Position numbers and translations under genes: made by a program
From: Fibrobacter succinogenes
GTDB lineage: Bacteria > Fibrobacterota > Fibrobacteria > Fibrobacterales > Fibrobacteraceae
DNA: 64,000 nucleotides
Direction of reading: 5' to 3'
Assembly: GCF_902779965.1 (NCBI RefSeq)
Contig: NZ_CACZDK010000014.1
Coordinates: 1 to 64,000, forward strand
In this document: positions 17,126-27,308 of the stretch, piece by piece
Layout: every line of letters begins with the position of its first letter
Numbering within the stretch: position 1 is the stretch's first letter
Notes under the pieces: generated by a model
Database searches by the model: none
What the model was told of the DNA's origin: nothing
What the model saw: only the letters and a program-made list of their open reading frames with translations

Positions 17126-17171
17126 GTTACCCTTGTCTAATCGGATTGATTTAAATCTGCTTAGAGTAGAA
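17126..17171 (+). promoter_or_regulatory. 46-bp element shared with the tonB promoter
   Basis: This element matches 47209-47254 at 37 of 46 positions by my alignment. It contains gtctaatcggatt and ttagagtagaa and places tcggatt (17141) and ttagagt (17161) exactly 20 bp apart. It lies 82-127 bp before TonB receptor 2. I read it as an activator site overlapping or just upstream of the core promoter. The binding protein is presumed to be the AraC-family regulator encoded at 53839. Confidence 0.6.
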
Positions 17172-17252
17172 AAAGGATAGTATTTGAACTTATCTTTACT
17201 CGTCAATTTATGATTGAAACTGAATAGTAAATGGGTGGATGAGATTACAAGG

Positions 17253-19496
17253 ATGAAAAAAGTTTTTGCTTCTATCGCTTTTTCTTCGCTTTGCGCTTTT
17301 GCTCAGAACGACGATGTAACGAGTTATGATGACGCGTTTTTCGATGAACCTGCGGCTGTTACGGATGCGGCTGGTACTGCGACAACTAATGAATCCGTTA
17401 AAAATGCAACTTCGAATAGCTCACGTGCCACAGAAAAATCCACGGATGTGACTGTTCTTGAAGGCTTATCTGTTGAAGATGAAAGCGAAATGGAAACGGC
17501 TCCGATTGATACAAAGATAAAGGCTGAGTCGGTTAAGGTTTTAGACACGAAGGAATTGCAGGGATCTAGCGCAACAATTGCCGATGTGACGAATCGTTCG
17601 AGTGGTGTAAAAGTTCGCCAATCGGGTGGACTTGGCGGTGAAAGTAAAATTAATATCCGTGGGATGGAAGGTAAAAATGTAAAAGTCCTTGTCGATGGAG
17701 TGCCTGTCGATAATGGTAATGGAAATCTTTCGATTAATGATATTCCTATCGATAAAATTGACCGTATTGAAGTTTATAAAAGCTATGTGCCGGAGCGTTT
17801 TGCAACGGATGGCATGGGTGGAGTTGTCAATGTTATAACAAAGGGGCTTGCCAAAAGTTCTGTGAACGGCTCTTATTCCATTGGCAGTTTCAATACGCAT
17901 AAGGCGTCTCTTGATGCTAAATACGTTTGGGTTACGGATTCGACAAAGAATCGTTCTGTAGAAATTGGGGCTTCTGCCTACTATAACTATTCAGATAACG
18001 ATTACGAATTCACGACGCCTTATATGGATACGGTGGTGACGCGTGATTATGGCCGTTATTACAGCTACAATGTTTCTCCATTTGTTGGCTTGAGTAATTT
18101 TTATTTTGATAAAATTAATTTTGGTGCAAGTTTTGGAGCGAGTGATAAGGAAGTGCAATCGACTGCGCATCGCGTAGAACATGCTTCGGCTGATGCTTTT
18201 GGATATGGATTTTCTGTAGCTTTTGAAAAGACGAATTTGTTTGTGAAAGGCTTGTCTTTTAATATTTCTGTTAGCTATAATTATGGTATAGAAAATGTGG
18301 TGGATACAAGTCATGTGTATTTCTATGGCTGGGATAAATCCGATTTCAAAGAAAACGAAAATGCATTGGGTGAAATTTCGTTAGGTTCTCCATCACTTTT
18401 CGAATATAAAAACTACTCGTTGTTTGTTCCTTGGAATGTTGGTTATGAATTTTCGCAAAATCACAATTTGACATGGAGTGGGTTGTATCGTTATGATTCG
18501 CAGAAATCTAAGGACAAATTGTCTGTAAAAGAAAAAAAGTTGAATAATGCTGTATTCCCTGGACGTGTCTATTCGCTTATAACGGGATTGTCTGTTGAAA
18601 ATAATTTTTGGGAAAAACGTATCCAAAATGTCGTTGGAATTAAAGGATATTTTTATAACATTGTCGCTGATGATGACGGTGAAAATCGAATCCAACAGTT
18701 GACAAATGATGAGTACTCTCAAAATAATTTTGGATTTAGCGAAAATTTACGTGTTAAGATCATAGATCCATTGGCTGTGAAAGCTGGGTATCAGCACAGT
18801 TTAAGATTCCCGACACGTGAAGAGATTTTTGGTGATGGCCTTTATGTGGCTTGTTCTCCAAATTTAAAGCCTGAATATTCTGATAATTTTACGGCAGGGG
18901 CTGAACTCGATTTAGATAAAATTCCGCTATTGTTGAAGCTGCATCTTGAATTTAACTGGTTCTATCTTTTGATGGATGATCGTATTTATTGGAATAGTTA
19001 CGTTGCTGTGCCGCGCCCTTATTACAATAGCGTTGGAACAAAAACAAGCGGCTTTGAAATAGATTTAAGGCTCGATATAAATGAATATATTGCGCTTTCG
19101 TTAAACATGACAAAGCAAGAAGCCAAGAGCCGCGAAGCGGATTATGCTTATGGTATCGCAAAAGATTTGATTGTGCCGAATATTCCGACATTCTATATGA
19201 ATTTTGGTGCGGAATTCCATATCGGTGATCTCTTTTTCCGTGATGATTTCTTTAAGCTTTATTGGTTTGCGAATTATACCGATGAATATTACTATACCTG
19301 GAAAGTTTCTAAAAAACAAGATCGCTCTATTCCGAGTTCGTTCTCGCAGGATTTGGGCGTAGAATATTCGATTCTTGCAAATAAACTTTCATGGAGCTTT
19401 GAAGTTCATAATCTTACGGATGAGCGTGTTTACGATAAGTACGGAGAATCCAAACCAGGTCGCTCGTTTGCTACGAAGATGAAGTTCTCGATTTAA
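17253..19496 (+). CDS. TonB-dependent outer-membrane receptor 2
   Basis: About 747 residues and clearly a paralogue of receptor 1. They share an acidic N-terminus after the signal peptide (MKKVFASIAFSSLCAFA), the plug phrases INIRGMEGKNVKVLVDGVP and IEVYKSYVPERFATDGMGG, the barrel phrase YNYSDNDYEFTTPYM, and the ending GRSFATKMKFSI. I start it at ATG 17253 because the signal peptide begins there; an in-frame TTG at 17214 is an alternative. It has its own promoter element and is followed after 29 bases by its lipoprotein partner. Codon use is more A/T-rich than in receptor 1, suggesting divergence after duplication. Confidence 0.9.
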   Translation: MKKVFASIAFSSLCAFAQNDDVTSYDDAFFDEPAAVTDAAGTATTNESVKNATSNSSRATEKSTDVTVLEGLSVEDESEMETAPIDTKIKAESVKVLDTKELQGSSATIADVTNRSSGVKVRQSGGLGGESKINIRGMEGKNVKVLVDGVPVDNGNGNLSINDIPIDKIDRIEVYKSYVPERFATDGMGGVVNVITKGLAKSSVNGSYSIGSFNTHKASLDAKYVWVTDSTKNRSVEIGASAYYNYSDNDYEFTTPYMDTVVTRDYGRYYSYNVSPFVGLSNFYFDKINFGASFGASDKEVQSTAHRVEHASADAFGYGFSVAFEKTNLFVKGLSFNISVSYNYGIENVVDTSHVYFYGWDKSDFKENENALGEISLGSPSLFEYKNYSLFVPWNVGYEFSQNHNLTWSGLYRYDSQKSKDKLSVKEKKLNNAVFPGRVYSLITGLSVENNFWEKRIQNVVGIKGYFYNIVADDDGENRIQQLTNDEYSQNNFGFSENLRVKIIDPLAVKAGYQHSLRFPTREEIFGDGLYVACSPNLKPEYSDNFTAGAELDLDKIPLLLKLHLEFNWFYLLMDDRIYWNSYVAVPRPYYNSVGTKTSGFEIDLRLDINEYIALSLNMTKQEAKSREADYAYGIAKDLIVPNIPTFYMNFGAEFHIGDLFFRDDFFKLYWFANYTDEYYYTWKVSKKQDRSIPSSFSQDLGVEYSILANKLSWSFEVHNLTDERVYDKYGESKPGRSFATKMKFSI

Positions 19497-19525
19497 AAAT
19501 TTAAAACAATAAAAAAGGAAACAAT

Positions 19526-20761
19526 ATGAAAAAGTCATATAAATTGATTCCGAGCCTTGTCAAAGGACTCGCCATTTCCAGCCTCGTTTTTGGACTTGCC
19601 GCTTGTAGCGATTCAAGTTCCAATGCTTCCGATGATTCCAATGACAATGGAAAGAAATACGGATTTTCCTTTATGGTGGAAAATTCCCAGTTTGTAGGAA
19701 CCGCATCGCTTTCTGCTGACCAAAAGAAAGTTGTTGATGATTTTATTGAAATTCCGAATAAGGGTAGCGTTCAATATTTTAATGGCTCTATCTATGTGCT
19801 CTATGTCGAAGAAATGAACAGTACTCTTGCCCGCTATGAGCTTGATGAAAATAATAATATGGCAGAAAAGCCTGCTGCTACGGCTAAATTTAAAGGCACA
19901 CATGCGCTCATGATGAAGTTTGTGGATAAGGACAAAATGTATGTCGAACAGACTTTAGGTGATGCTTTGACTGCCCTTGATCCGGTGACTCTTAAGGAAA
20001 AGGCTACAATTGACCTTTCCAAGTACATTGATCAAAAAAATGGCGCTGTAAGTACGGTTCCGAATTCTGCTGTTGTTCGCGATGGCAAGATGTTTGTTGC
20101 TGTTTCGCAGATGATTGATCTCAATAGCATGATTACGGGTGCACAGGGCTCTGTTATTGTTATTGACGTCAAGACGGACAAGGTAGAAAAAGTTATTACT
20201 GAAGATATGACAGCTGCCGTTGGCGTTATTGATGATATGAACAATACGATGTCCTTTATCGATGAAGATGGCGACATTTATTTCTATTCTAATGCTGCAA
20301 TGGGCTGGATGGATGGCTATAAGGAAGGCTTTGTTCGTATTAAGAAGGGTCAAACTGAATTCGATAAGGATTGGGTTTTCCATTTGCATGATGCAGCTTA
20401 TGCCGGCAAAAAGACTAACAATAATTTCTTGATGAGTGGTGGCGCTTATTTGGGTAAGGGCAAGTTCCTTGGCTTCTTCGGTAATTTTGAAGATCCGAGC
20501 AACTACAATAATTACGAATGGGAATTTGTTGTAATTGATTTGAAGAAGAAGACTATCGAAAAGATTGAAGGCCTTACTCCGACAATCCCGTGGTTTGCTC
20601 CTTCGATCCATAAGGATTCCGATGGCAAGAGTGTTCTTTTGGGACATGCCGATAAGAAGGGCGGCGCTGTTTACCGCTATGACATCGCATCGGGAAAAGT
20701 CTCTAAGGAAATGGATGTCGTGACTGGAACTGCTTACTATATCGTTCCGCTTGAAGACTAG
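19526..20761 (+). CDS. Surface lipoprotein paired with TonB receptor 2 (propeller-like)
   Basis: A 411-residue lipoprotein (lipobox FGLAAC) with a Ser/Asp linker. It is a paralogue of the protein at 10998: both carry FVGTASL or FIGTMSL, a GSVQYFNGSIYVLY-type strand, ATIDLSKY or AIDLSKY, VIVIDVKTDKVEKV or VAIIDVKKDEVIEV, and a YYIVPL or MWIVPL ending. Order is reversed relative to the first set (receptor then lipoprotein), giving a mirror-like layout around FeoAB. A good AAGGA site precedes the ATG. It probably cooperates with receptor 2 in ligand binding. Confidence 0.65.
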   Translation: MKKSYKLIPSLVKGLAISSLVFGLAACSDSSSNASDDSNDNGKKYGFSFMVENSQFVGTASLSADQKKVVDDFIEIPNKGSVQYFNGSIYVLYVEEMNSTLARYELDENNNMAEKPAATAKFKGTHALMMKFVDKDKMYVEQTLGDALTALDPVTLKEKATIDLSKYIDQKNGAVSTVPNSAVVRDGKMFVAVSQMIDLNSMITGAQGSVIVIDVKTDKVEKVITEDMTAAVGVIDDMNNTMSFIDEDGDIYFYSNAAMGWMDGYKEGFVRIKKGQTEFDKDWVFHLHDAAYAGKKTNNNFLMSGGAYLGKGKFLGFFGNFEDPSNYNNYEWEFVVIDLKKKTIEKIEGLTPTIPWFAPSIHKDSDGKSVLLGHADKKGGAVYRYDIASGKVSKEMDVVTGTAYYIVPLED

Positions 20762-20803
20762 TGCTGATTAAAGTTTAGACTCCTACATATCTTCTATAAT
20801 CCC

Positions 20804-20871
20804 AGACTCCCATAGAAGAAAAAAGTATGGCGTGCCAATTGTTGATTCAAACGGTGCGCCATATTTTTTTT
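20804..20871 (+). terminator. Terminator after lipoprotein 2
   Basis: Stem tatggcgtgcc (20826-20836) / ggtgcgccata (20853-20863) with two G-U type pairs and a 16-base loop, then eight T. It is preceded by a small inverted repeat cttcta...tagaag around cccagact. It is the same element as at 16907-16970, with a better T run. Confidence 0.85.
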
Positions 20872-20905
20872 GTCTGAACGCGTAACGAGAATGACGAAAA
20901 AAAGA

Positions 20906-20930
20906 AGCGCCGGAAAAATTTTCCGACGCT
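20906..20930 (-). terminator. Terminator of the NRPS operon
   Basis: On the minus strand, agcg-tcgga/tccg-cgct pairs (20906-20915 with 20921-20930, one mismatch, loop of five), followed by a run of T (complement of the A run at 20897-20903). It sits 22 bases after the stop codon of the last NRPS gene and defines the end of the 26-kb operon. Confidence 0.8.
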
Positions 20931-20951
20931 ATTTTATACTAAGGAGAGATG

Positions 20952-23900
20952 TTAGTGGATAAGGCTTATGAACTCCTTGATGCTTTTTGCTTGAAGAATT
21001 TGGTCGATGTTTACGGTCTTCTTGAGGTCTAGAGCGATTTTGTCGACGAGTTTCATCAAGGTGATGGAATCTCCTCCGATGGAGTAGAAATCATCGTTCA
21101 TAGAAATGCCTGGATTTTCGAAAACGTTTTGCCAGATTTCGAGCATTGCTTTTTCTTCGTCAGAAATGTTCTCGTTCGTGGTGCTTGCTGGTGTCGCTGT
21201 TGCAATAGAAATTTCCGGAATTGGAAGTTGCTTTTTGTCAACCTTGCCGTTGGCGGAAAGCGGGAATGAATCCATTGTAACGATGCGCGACGGAATCATG
21301 TATCCTGTGAGCGTTTTTGAAATCTCGGCCTTGATGGTGCTTTCGGCGTTTTCGATGCTTGCCCCGAGAACGTAAGCGATGATTTGCTTGCCGCTGCCCG
21401 GAACGTCCTTGAGCGCAGCGACAGCACGTGAAACAAACCCTGTATGCATAATTGCGGATTCGATTTCACCAAGTTCAATGCGGAAACCATTGAGCTTGAT
21501 TTGCGTATCGGAACGGCCCAGGAATTCAATAAAGCCTTCTGTTTTGAGTTTGCCCAAATCGCCGGTGCGGTATATGCGGCCAAGTTGTGGATGCTTGATA
21601 AATGCCTTATTTGTTTTTTCTGGATCGTTGTTGTAGCCCTTCGCGAGTCCAACGCCACCAATGTAGAGGTCGCCTTGAACTTCTGGCGGACAAAGTTTAA
21701 GCTCTTCGTCGAGAACGTAGAATGTTTGGTTTTTCATCGGGTAACCATAAGGGATACAATCCCATTCCGGGCGCACTTCACTAAATGGGTAGATGATGGA
21801 CCAAATAGCCGCTTCGGTGGCGCCACCGAGACTGATGAGGTCTGCGGTGCTGCCTGCGTTCTTTGCGGTGGTGCAAATGTCGAGAGGAATGCGGTCGCCC
21901 GAAAGGAGTACCTTGCGGAGCGAAAGCTTGCTAGAATCATTTGCCGAGATGCGGTGCTTCATCGCCATGTCGAAAAGAACAGGGACGGAATTCCAAACGG
22001 TCACATTTTGCGTTGTGAGAATTTGACAAACTTCGCTCATGTCGCGCGCATCGCTTACCAATGCTAGCTTTGCGCCGCTGCTGAGAGCTCCGAAAATATC
22101 GTAGACGGAGAGGTCAAAGCAAATCGAAGAAATGCCGATGAGAGCATCATTTTCGTTTAAGGACAAACGTTCATTGACATCGATGATGGTATTTGCTGTT
22201 GCTCCGTGCTGCATGATGACGCCCTTGGGCTTGCCTGTACTACCTGATGTGTAGATGATATAGGCTTCATCTTCCGGGGCGTTTATCATTTGGAGTGGTT
22301 TGTCGCTGTAGTTTTGGATTCCTTTAGCTTCGAGGTAAGATTTTTTCAAGAGGCATTTGCAATTGCCGTCTTGCATAATGAAATCTATGCGTTCCTTCGG
22401 ATACGAAACATCGACCGGAACATAAACGCCGCCCGCCTTGAGAATGCCGAGAATGCTTGCAATTGTTTCAGGAATGCGCTCTCCTAAAACGGCGACTCGG
22501 TCTCCGCGGACAACGCCTTTTTCTTGCAACAAATTGGCAATGCGATTCGAAAGGCTGTCGAGTTCGGCGTATGTGAGCGAGGAATCTTTCCCGACAACTG
22601 CGGTGCGGTTCTTGAACAATGGCATTGCGCTATTGACGAGCCCGTGTAATGTTTTTTTCGGTGCCGGCTTGACTTCGGGATTGTAGCGTTCCCATACTAG
22701 GTTGATTTCGGGGAAACATGTTTCGTGTTCGCCGTTGGCAATGTAGCGGATGTTTTCGACAAAGTCATGGAACATCTGATCAATAATTGTCGGGTCGAAA
22801 ATTTCCTTGACAACGTCCCATGTTACATAGAGCTTTTTGCCCATTTCGGCAATTTGGTTGTCGATGAAAATCTGCGGAGTTTGCGAAATGGAGTAGCGCA
22901 ATTTGCCGAGAACTTCGTAATAATTTTCGGGAGCATCGAACAGAACGCATGTGAACACCACGGGCAAAATAGCCTTGCCAAATTGATTCTTCGACTTTGC
23001 CAATTCGCGCATGATTTCGGTGCCGTCGTAAGACAAGTGGTCAAGACCATCGACAATACGGTTTTGCACATCGGTAGCCTGCTTCCACAAATTGTCTTCG
23101 TTCATCGAAAGCGCAAGCGGTAAAAGCTTGGTGAAGTCACCGATAATCTTTTCGACATCCTTATGGAATGGCTTGCGTTCAAATGCCGTCAAGTTCAGCA
23201 CCATATCGCGCTGGTTGCTCCAACGTTCAAGAACTTTGGCGTAGATGGTGCAAAGGAGCGCCGATGGCGATACGCGATGGGCCTTGGCAACTTCCTTGAA
23301 CTTGGACCAAGTCTTTTTACAGATGACATCTTGCTTGCGCGTGATTGTATAATCGGTGCAATCCGAAATTTTCTGTGCAAGTGGAACATGCGGGTATTCA
23401 GGGAAGCTTGGCAATCGTTCAAGCCAGTAGGCTTTATCTTCTTCGTAGCGTTTCTCATCGCGGGAATGCGAAAGGTCACGGACGTAGCGCTCGTAAGAGT
23501 AGCCAATGCGTTCTTCAAAAGGTTGCTTGCGCAAAATTCGTCCCAAGTCCGAGAAGAAAATCTGCATGCTGTCGCCATCGCAAACCATCAAGTCGAAACT
23601 CACGAAGATAATGCGGTTCGTGTCGCCGTAATCGATGGCCTTGAATGTAAAGAGTGGCCATTGGTCGTGCTTGTAAATATGATGCGAAAGTTCGTTGCGA
23701 ATTTTAAGCGACTCGGATTCGCGTTCAGCAGCAGTGCAATGGACAACTTCAACTTTGTAATCGGGAACTTCGGTCAGGACTTTTTGCGTTCCGCTCGGGA
23801 GGAATATGGCCCTGAATGCATCGTGCTTTTTGACGACTTTGCGGATGGCGTTTTCGATTTCTGCAACGGTGTATTGCGAATCGATTTCGAAATAATAGTG

Positions 23901-26900
23901 GGCATTGTATTTGCCGAGCTCAAAATGGTCATTGCGTCCGTTTAAGTAGGCGAGCTGAACGCCTGTCATCGGAAATTCCGCACCCTTGCCGGAAACTCCC
24001 GTGTCTGCATTTTGTGTGTATGCCGTTTCGTTCTTGGTAACGATTTTATCTTCGACAGTTTCTGCAAATTCCTTTGCGTTTGGAGTGTTCAAAACGGAGA
24101 CGAATGGAACGCGGATGCCAAATTTTTGATCAATGCGTTGGGCGATTCGTTGCGCCTTGATGGAATCGCCACCGAGCTCAAAGAAGTCCAGACTGCAATC
24201 GATTTCTTTCAAGTCAAGAACAGATTTCCAAATATCGATAATGGCCGATTGCGTCTCGGTGAGAACGATGGGTGATTTTGCTTCAGCGCTTTCGTTCGTA
24301 TTTGCTGTAAGCGTTTGCAAAAGCGATTTGCGATCGAGCTTGCCGTTCGCGGAAAGAGGCATTTCGTCCAAGTGAACGAATCGGTGCGGCACCATGTAGG
24401 CGGGCAAGAATTGAGAGAGCTCTTTCTTGAAAACTTCCTTGTCTGTTTGCTTGCCTGTGTAAAATGCAACGATGTGCTTGCTCGGATCCAAAACAACGAT
24501 GGAGGCATCGACTTGTTCTAGCGAATTCATGCGTTGTTCGATTTCACCGAGCTCAATACGGTAGCCGCCGACTTTGACCTGATTGTCTTTGCGGCCGAGG
24601 AAGACTACGTAACCGTTTGCGGAAAAACGCCCAAAGTCACCGGTCTTGTAAATGCGACCGAATTTGGGATGGTAGATAAATGCGGCCTTTGTCTTTTCTT
24701 CGCTATTGGCGTAGCCTTGTGCAACGCCCACACCGCCGATATAGATTTCGCCTTGAATTTCGGGCGGGCAAATTTCAAGAGATTCATTCAGAATGTAAAT
24801 CGTTTGGTTCGCAAGCGGATATCCGTAAGGGATGCTTTGCCAACTAGGATCTACGTGTACGATGGGGAAATAAATGGACCAAATGGATGCTTCGGTTGCG
24901 CCGCCCAAACTGTAAATTTTTGCTTCAGGGAAATGTTTGCGGATGCGTGCGGGGAGCGAAACAGGAATCCAGTCGCCGCTCATGAGGACGTTTTTCAATT
25001 CATGATTGACGTAGGTTTCGTCGAGGCTGTCGATGAAAAGTTCCATGCCGGCCGGCACTGAATTCCACAGGATGTTTTTGGAAGAATCTACAAAACGCTT
25101 GATCTCGTCAGTTTCGCGGATGTCCTTTGCTATGTCAAGTTCTGCACCTGCAATCAAGGAACCGAAAAGATCGTAAACGGAAAGGTCGAAGCAGTATGAA
25201 GAGAGTCCAAGAATCGAAGCGTTTTCGTTAATTCCCATGCGTTCGTTGATGTCGAGAATCGTATTCATCATGGCCGCGTAAGAAATCGACACGCCTTTGG
25301 GAACGCCCGTGCTGCCGGAAGTGTATATAACGTAAGCGGTTGCATCGAGATTCGGATTTGGAGCGAAGTCTGCACGTTCGCGAGTCGGTGCTTCTACGAG
25401 CTTTTGCGGATTGACAAGCAATTTGCAATTGGAATTTTTGACAATATATTCCTTGCGGTCTTCGGGCCACTTGTCATCAACGGGAATGTATGTGGCACCC
25501 ACGCCCATCGTGGCAAGGATGGCGATGACTGTTGAAAAATTCTTCTGCGAAAGAATGGCGATGGAATCGTTGCAATTGACGCCCTGCTTTTTAAGCATGT
25601 ACATGGCTTTGCGTACAGAATCTTCGAGCTCGCCGTAAGTCATGGTTGTCATGACACCGTTCTTGAGTGCTATGCGATCATGGTATTTCTCGAAGGATTT
25701 TTGCAGGTATTCAATCGGATGCTTGATATCGAATTCTTTTTTTGTCGAATTGTATGCGATAACTCTTTCTTCGAATTGTGGCGCTTGAACAGTACATTCG
25801 CCAGTTTTTGAAAAAGCTTCGATGCTTTCGCTGTAGTAACGGAACATTTCAGTGATGGTATTCGGAGTGAATATCTTTTCGAGATAGTCCCAAGAAATCA
25901 TCAATGAGCCATCGTGAGTTTTGCAAATTTGGTTGTCGATGCTGACTTGCGATGTTTGTGATTGAACATACGAAACCTGCAAGCCCTTGGCTTCGGGGAG
26001 CCTCCCGAAAAGCATACTCGTGAAAACAATCGGCATCGGATTTTCGTTGTCGATTTGTTTTTGGCGGATGAGATCGCGAATGACTTCGACGCCTTCGTAA
26101 GCGCTGTGGTCGATTCGTTCGTACATGCGGTCGCGAATGGCTTGTAACGCTTCTCGAAGCGGCAATTGCGCAATTTGGGTGTTGTCAAAATCGAAAATAA
26201 CATTGCTTGTATAATCGCCGATGATGTAGTTCATGCCTTCTACACCGTAAGGGCGATTGAGCATCGTGATGTTGACAGAAAACTTCTCGCTTTCGCTAAA
26301 TCGTGCGAGCGTTTTCAAGTAAAGGTAGAAGAGGACAACGCTAGATGTGACGCCGTTCTTGCGGGCAGTAATTTCCATGTTGCGGAGAGTGTCCTTACTG
26401 AACACATTCTGCATGCGCTTGCAAATGTTTGCCTCGTTATTGCGCGATGCTGTAACAGGGAGCTTTGGTGCGGCAGGAATATCGGCTTCAAGCTTGTGCC
26501 AAAATTCTGCATCGCTATCGTGCTTCGCGTTATCCTTGCGCGACTTAATCCATTCTACATATTCCGGGATTGATTCAAAATCGTATTCAGGGAGTTTTCC
26601 TTCATGATAGAGCATCAGAAATTCCGATGCGAGCCCTTGTGCGCTCATCCCGTCTACAAACATGAGCTCTAAATCGACGGTTGCGATATTGCGTTTTTCT
26701 GTAGAAATGTTGGTGATATCGAAAAGTGGCCACTTGCTAAGATCACGCATTTCTGTTTGTGCCTGTAAGCGCTTCTCGTCAAGAACTTTTTTTAAATCCG
26801 CTTCAGAAACGCTGGTGCGTTCGATTTTAAAATTCTTGCTGATATCTTTTGCAAGAATACATTGATTTTCTTCTTCTACGAATGCTCGGAGTGCTTCGTG

Positions 26901-27299
26901 TTTTTCAATCAATTGACGGAAACATTCTTCGGCCTTGTCGATGTCCAAAGAATGTTCCACTTCAAAATAGATATGCGTGGAGTTTACAGACCCGTGAAAG
27001 TTTTGCTCTCTCCCGAGTCTGTAAGACTGCTGCATTGGCGTTAGGGGGATTTTTTTTTCGACTTCGGCACCTTTGCCGAGCTTTTCTTGAATCTTATCAA
27101 CCAAGTCGCCGATTGTTTCTGCTTTGACCAAATCGAGCATTCCGAATTCTATGCTGAGTTTGTTCTTGACTTCTCCAAGGAATCGGAACATTTGAATGGA
27201 ATCTTCAAAAACTTCGTAGAGGGATGTTTCTGTTTGGACGTTTTGCTTTAGAATTTGATTAACGATTTCGAGAATTTCTTTTTGCGAAAATTGCGACAT
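20952..27299 (-). CDS. NRPS: carrier-Cy-A(Cys)-PCP-Cy-A(Cys)-PCP
   Basis: A 2115-residue synthetase. Residues 1-78 are a carrier domain (FEDSIQMF, Ser34) for a starter unit. Cy1 (about 84-505) has ELMFVDGMS at 211-219, an ExxxxDxxS variant of the cyclization motif. A1 (about 520-990) carries YTSGSTG (659), FDLSVYD (704) and LWNSVPA. PCP1 has ELGGDS (Ser1046). Cy2 (from about 1110) has the classical DLMVCDGDS at 1236-1244. A2 repeats FDLSVYD and VWNSVP; PCP2 has SIGGDS. Both A pockets read D-L-Y-N...I-W, the cysteine type known from pyochelin and yersiniabactin synthetases. The layout parallels HMWP2 but lacks an epimerase and has no terminating domain. It should build two consecutive thiazolines on the starter acid. 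Confidence 0.9.
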   Translation of the reverse strand: MSQFSQKEILEIVNQILKQNVQTETSLYEVFEDSIQMFRFLGEVKNKLSIEFGMLDLVKAETIGDLVDKIQEKLGKGAEVEKKIPLTPMQQSYRLGREQNFHGSVNSTHIYFEVEHSLDIDKAEECFRQLIEKHEALRAFVEEENQCILAKDISKNFKIERTSVSEADLKKVLDEKRLQAQTEMRDLSKWPLFDITNISTEKRNIATVDLELMFVDGMSAQGLASEFLMLYHEGKLPEYDFESIPEYVEWIKSRKDNAKHDSDAEFWHKLEADIPAAPKLPVTASRNNEANICKRMQNVFSKDTLRNMEITARKNGVTSSVVLFYLYLKTLARFSESEKFSVNITMLNRPYGVEGMNYIIGDYTSNVIFDFDNTQIAQLPLREALQAIRDRMYERIDHSAYEGVEVIRDLIRQKQIDNENPMPIVFTSMLFGRLPEAKGLQVSYVQSQTSQVSIDNQICKTHDGSLMISWDYLEKIFTPNTITEMFRYYSESIEAFSKTGECTVQAPQFEERVIAYNSTKKEFDIKHPIEYLQKSFEKYHDRIALKNGVMTTMTYGELEDSVRKAMYMLKKQGVNCNDSIAILSQKNFSTVIAILATMGVGATYIPVDDKWPEDRKEYIVKNSNCKLLVNPQKLVEAPTRERADFAPNPNLDATAYVIYTSGSTGVPKGVSISYAAMMNTILDINERMGINENASILGLSSYCFDLSVYDLFGSLIAGAELDIAKDIRETDEIKRFVDSSKNILWNSVPAGMELFIDSLDETYVNHELKNVLMSGDWIPVSLPARIRKHFPEAKIYSLGGATEASIWSIYFPIVHVDPSWQSIPYGYPLANQTIYILNESLEICPPEIQGEIYIGGVGVAQGYANSEEKTKAAFIYHPKFGRIYKTGDFGRFSANGYVVFLGRKDNQVKVGGYRIELGEIEQRMNSLEQVDASIVVLDPSKHIVAFYTGKQTDKEVFKKELSQFLPAYMVPHRFVHLDEMPLSANGKLDRKSLLQTLTANTNESAEAKSPIVLTETQSAIIDIWKSVLDLKEIDCSLDFFELGGDSIKAQRIAQRIDQKFGIRVPFVSVLNTPNAKEFAETVEDKIVTKNETAYTQNADTGVSGKGAEFPMTGVQLAYLNGRNDHFELGKYNAHYYFEIDSQYTVAEIENAIRKVVKKHDAFRAIFLPSGTQKVLTEVPDYKVEVVHCTAAERESESLKIRNELSHHIYKHDQWPLFTFKAIDYGDTNRIIFVSFDLMVCDGDSMQIFFSDLGRILRKQPFEERIGYSYERYVRDLSHSRDEKRYEEDKAYWLERLPSFPEYPHVPLAQKISDCTDYTITRKQDVICKKTWSKFKEVAKAHRVSPSALLCTIYAKVLERWSNQRDMVLNLTAFERKPFHKDVEKIIGDFTKLLPLALSMNEDNLWKQATDVQNRIVDGLDHLSYDGTEIMRELAKSKNQFGKAILPVVFTCVLFDAPENYYEVLGKLRYSISQTPQIFIDNQIAEMGKKLYVTWDVVKEIFDPTIIDQMFHDFVENIRYIANGEHETCFPEINLVWERYNPEVKPAPKKTLHGLVNSAMPLFKNRTAVVGKDSSLTYAELDSLSNRIANLLQEKGVVRGDRVAVLGERIPETIASILGILKAGGVYVPVDVSYPKERIDFIMQDGNCKCLLKKSYLEAKGIQNYSDKPLQMINAPEDEAYIIYTSGSTGKPKGVIMQHGATANTIIDVNERLSLNENDALIGISSICFDLSVYDIFGALSSGAKLALVSDARDMSEVCQILTTQNVTVWNSVPVLFDMAMKHRISANDSSKLSLRKVLLSGDRIPLDICTTAKNAGSTADLISLGGATEAAIWSIIYPFSEVRPEWDCIPYGYPMKNQTFYVLDEELKLCPPEVQGDLYIGGVGLAKGYNNDPEKTNKAFIKHPQLGRIYRTGDLGKLKTEGFIEFLGRSDTQIKLNGFRIELGEIESAIMHTGFVSRAVAALKDVPGSGKQIIAYVLGASIENAESTIKAEISKTLTGYMIPSRIVTMDSFPLSANGKVDKKQLPIPEISIATATPASTTNENISDEEKAMLEIWQNVFENPGISMNDDFYSIGGDSITLMKLVDKIALDLKKTVNIDQILQAKSIKEFISLIH

Positions 27300-27308
27300 G
27301 GAATCTCC

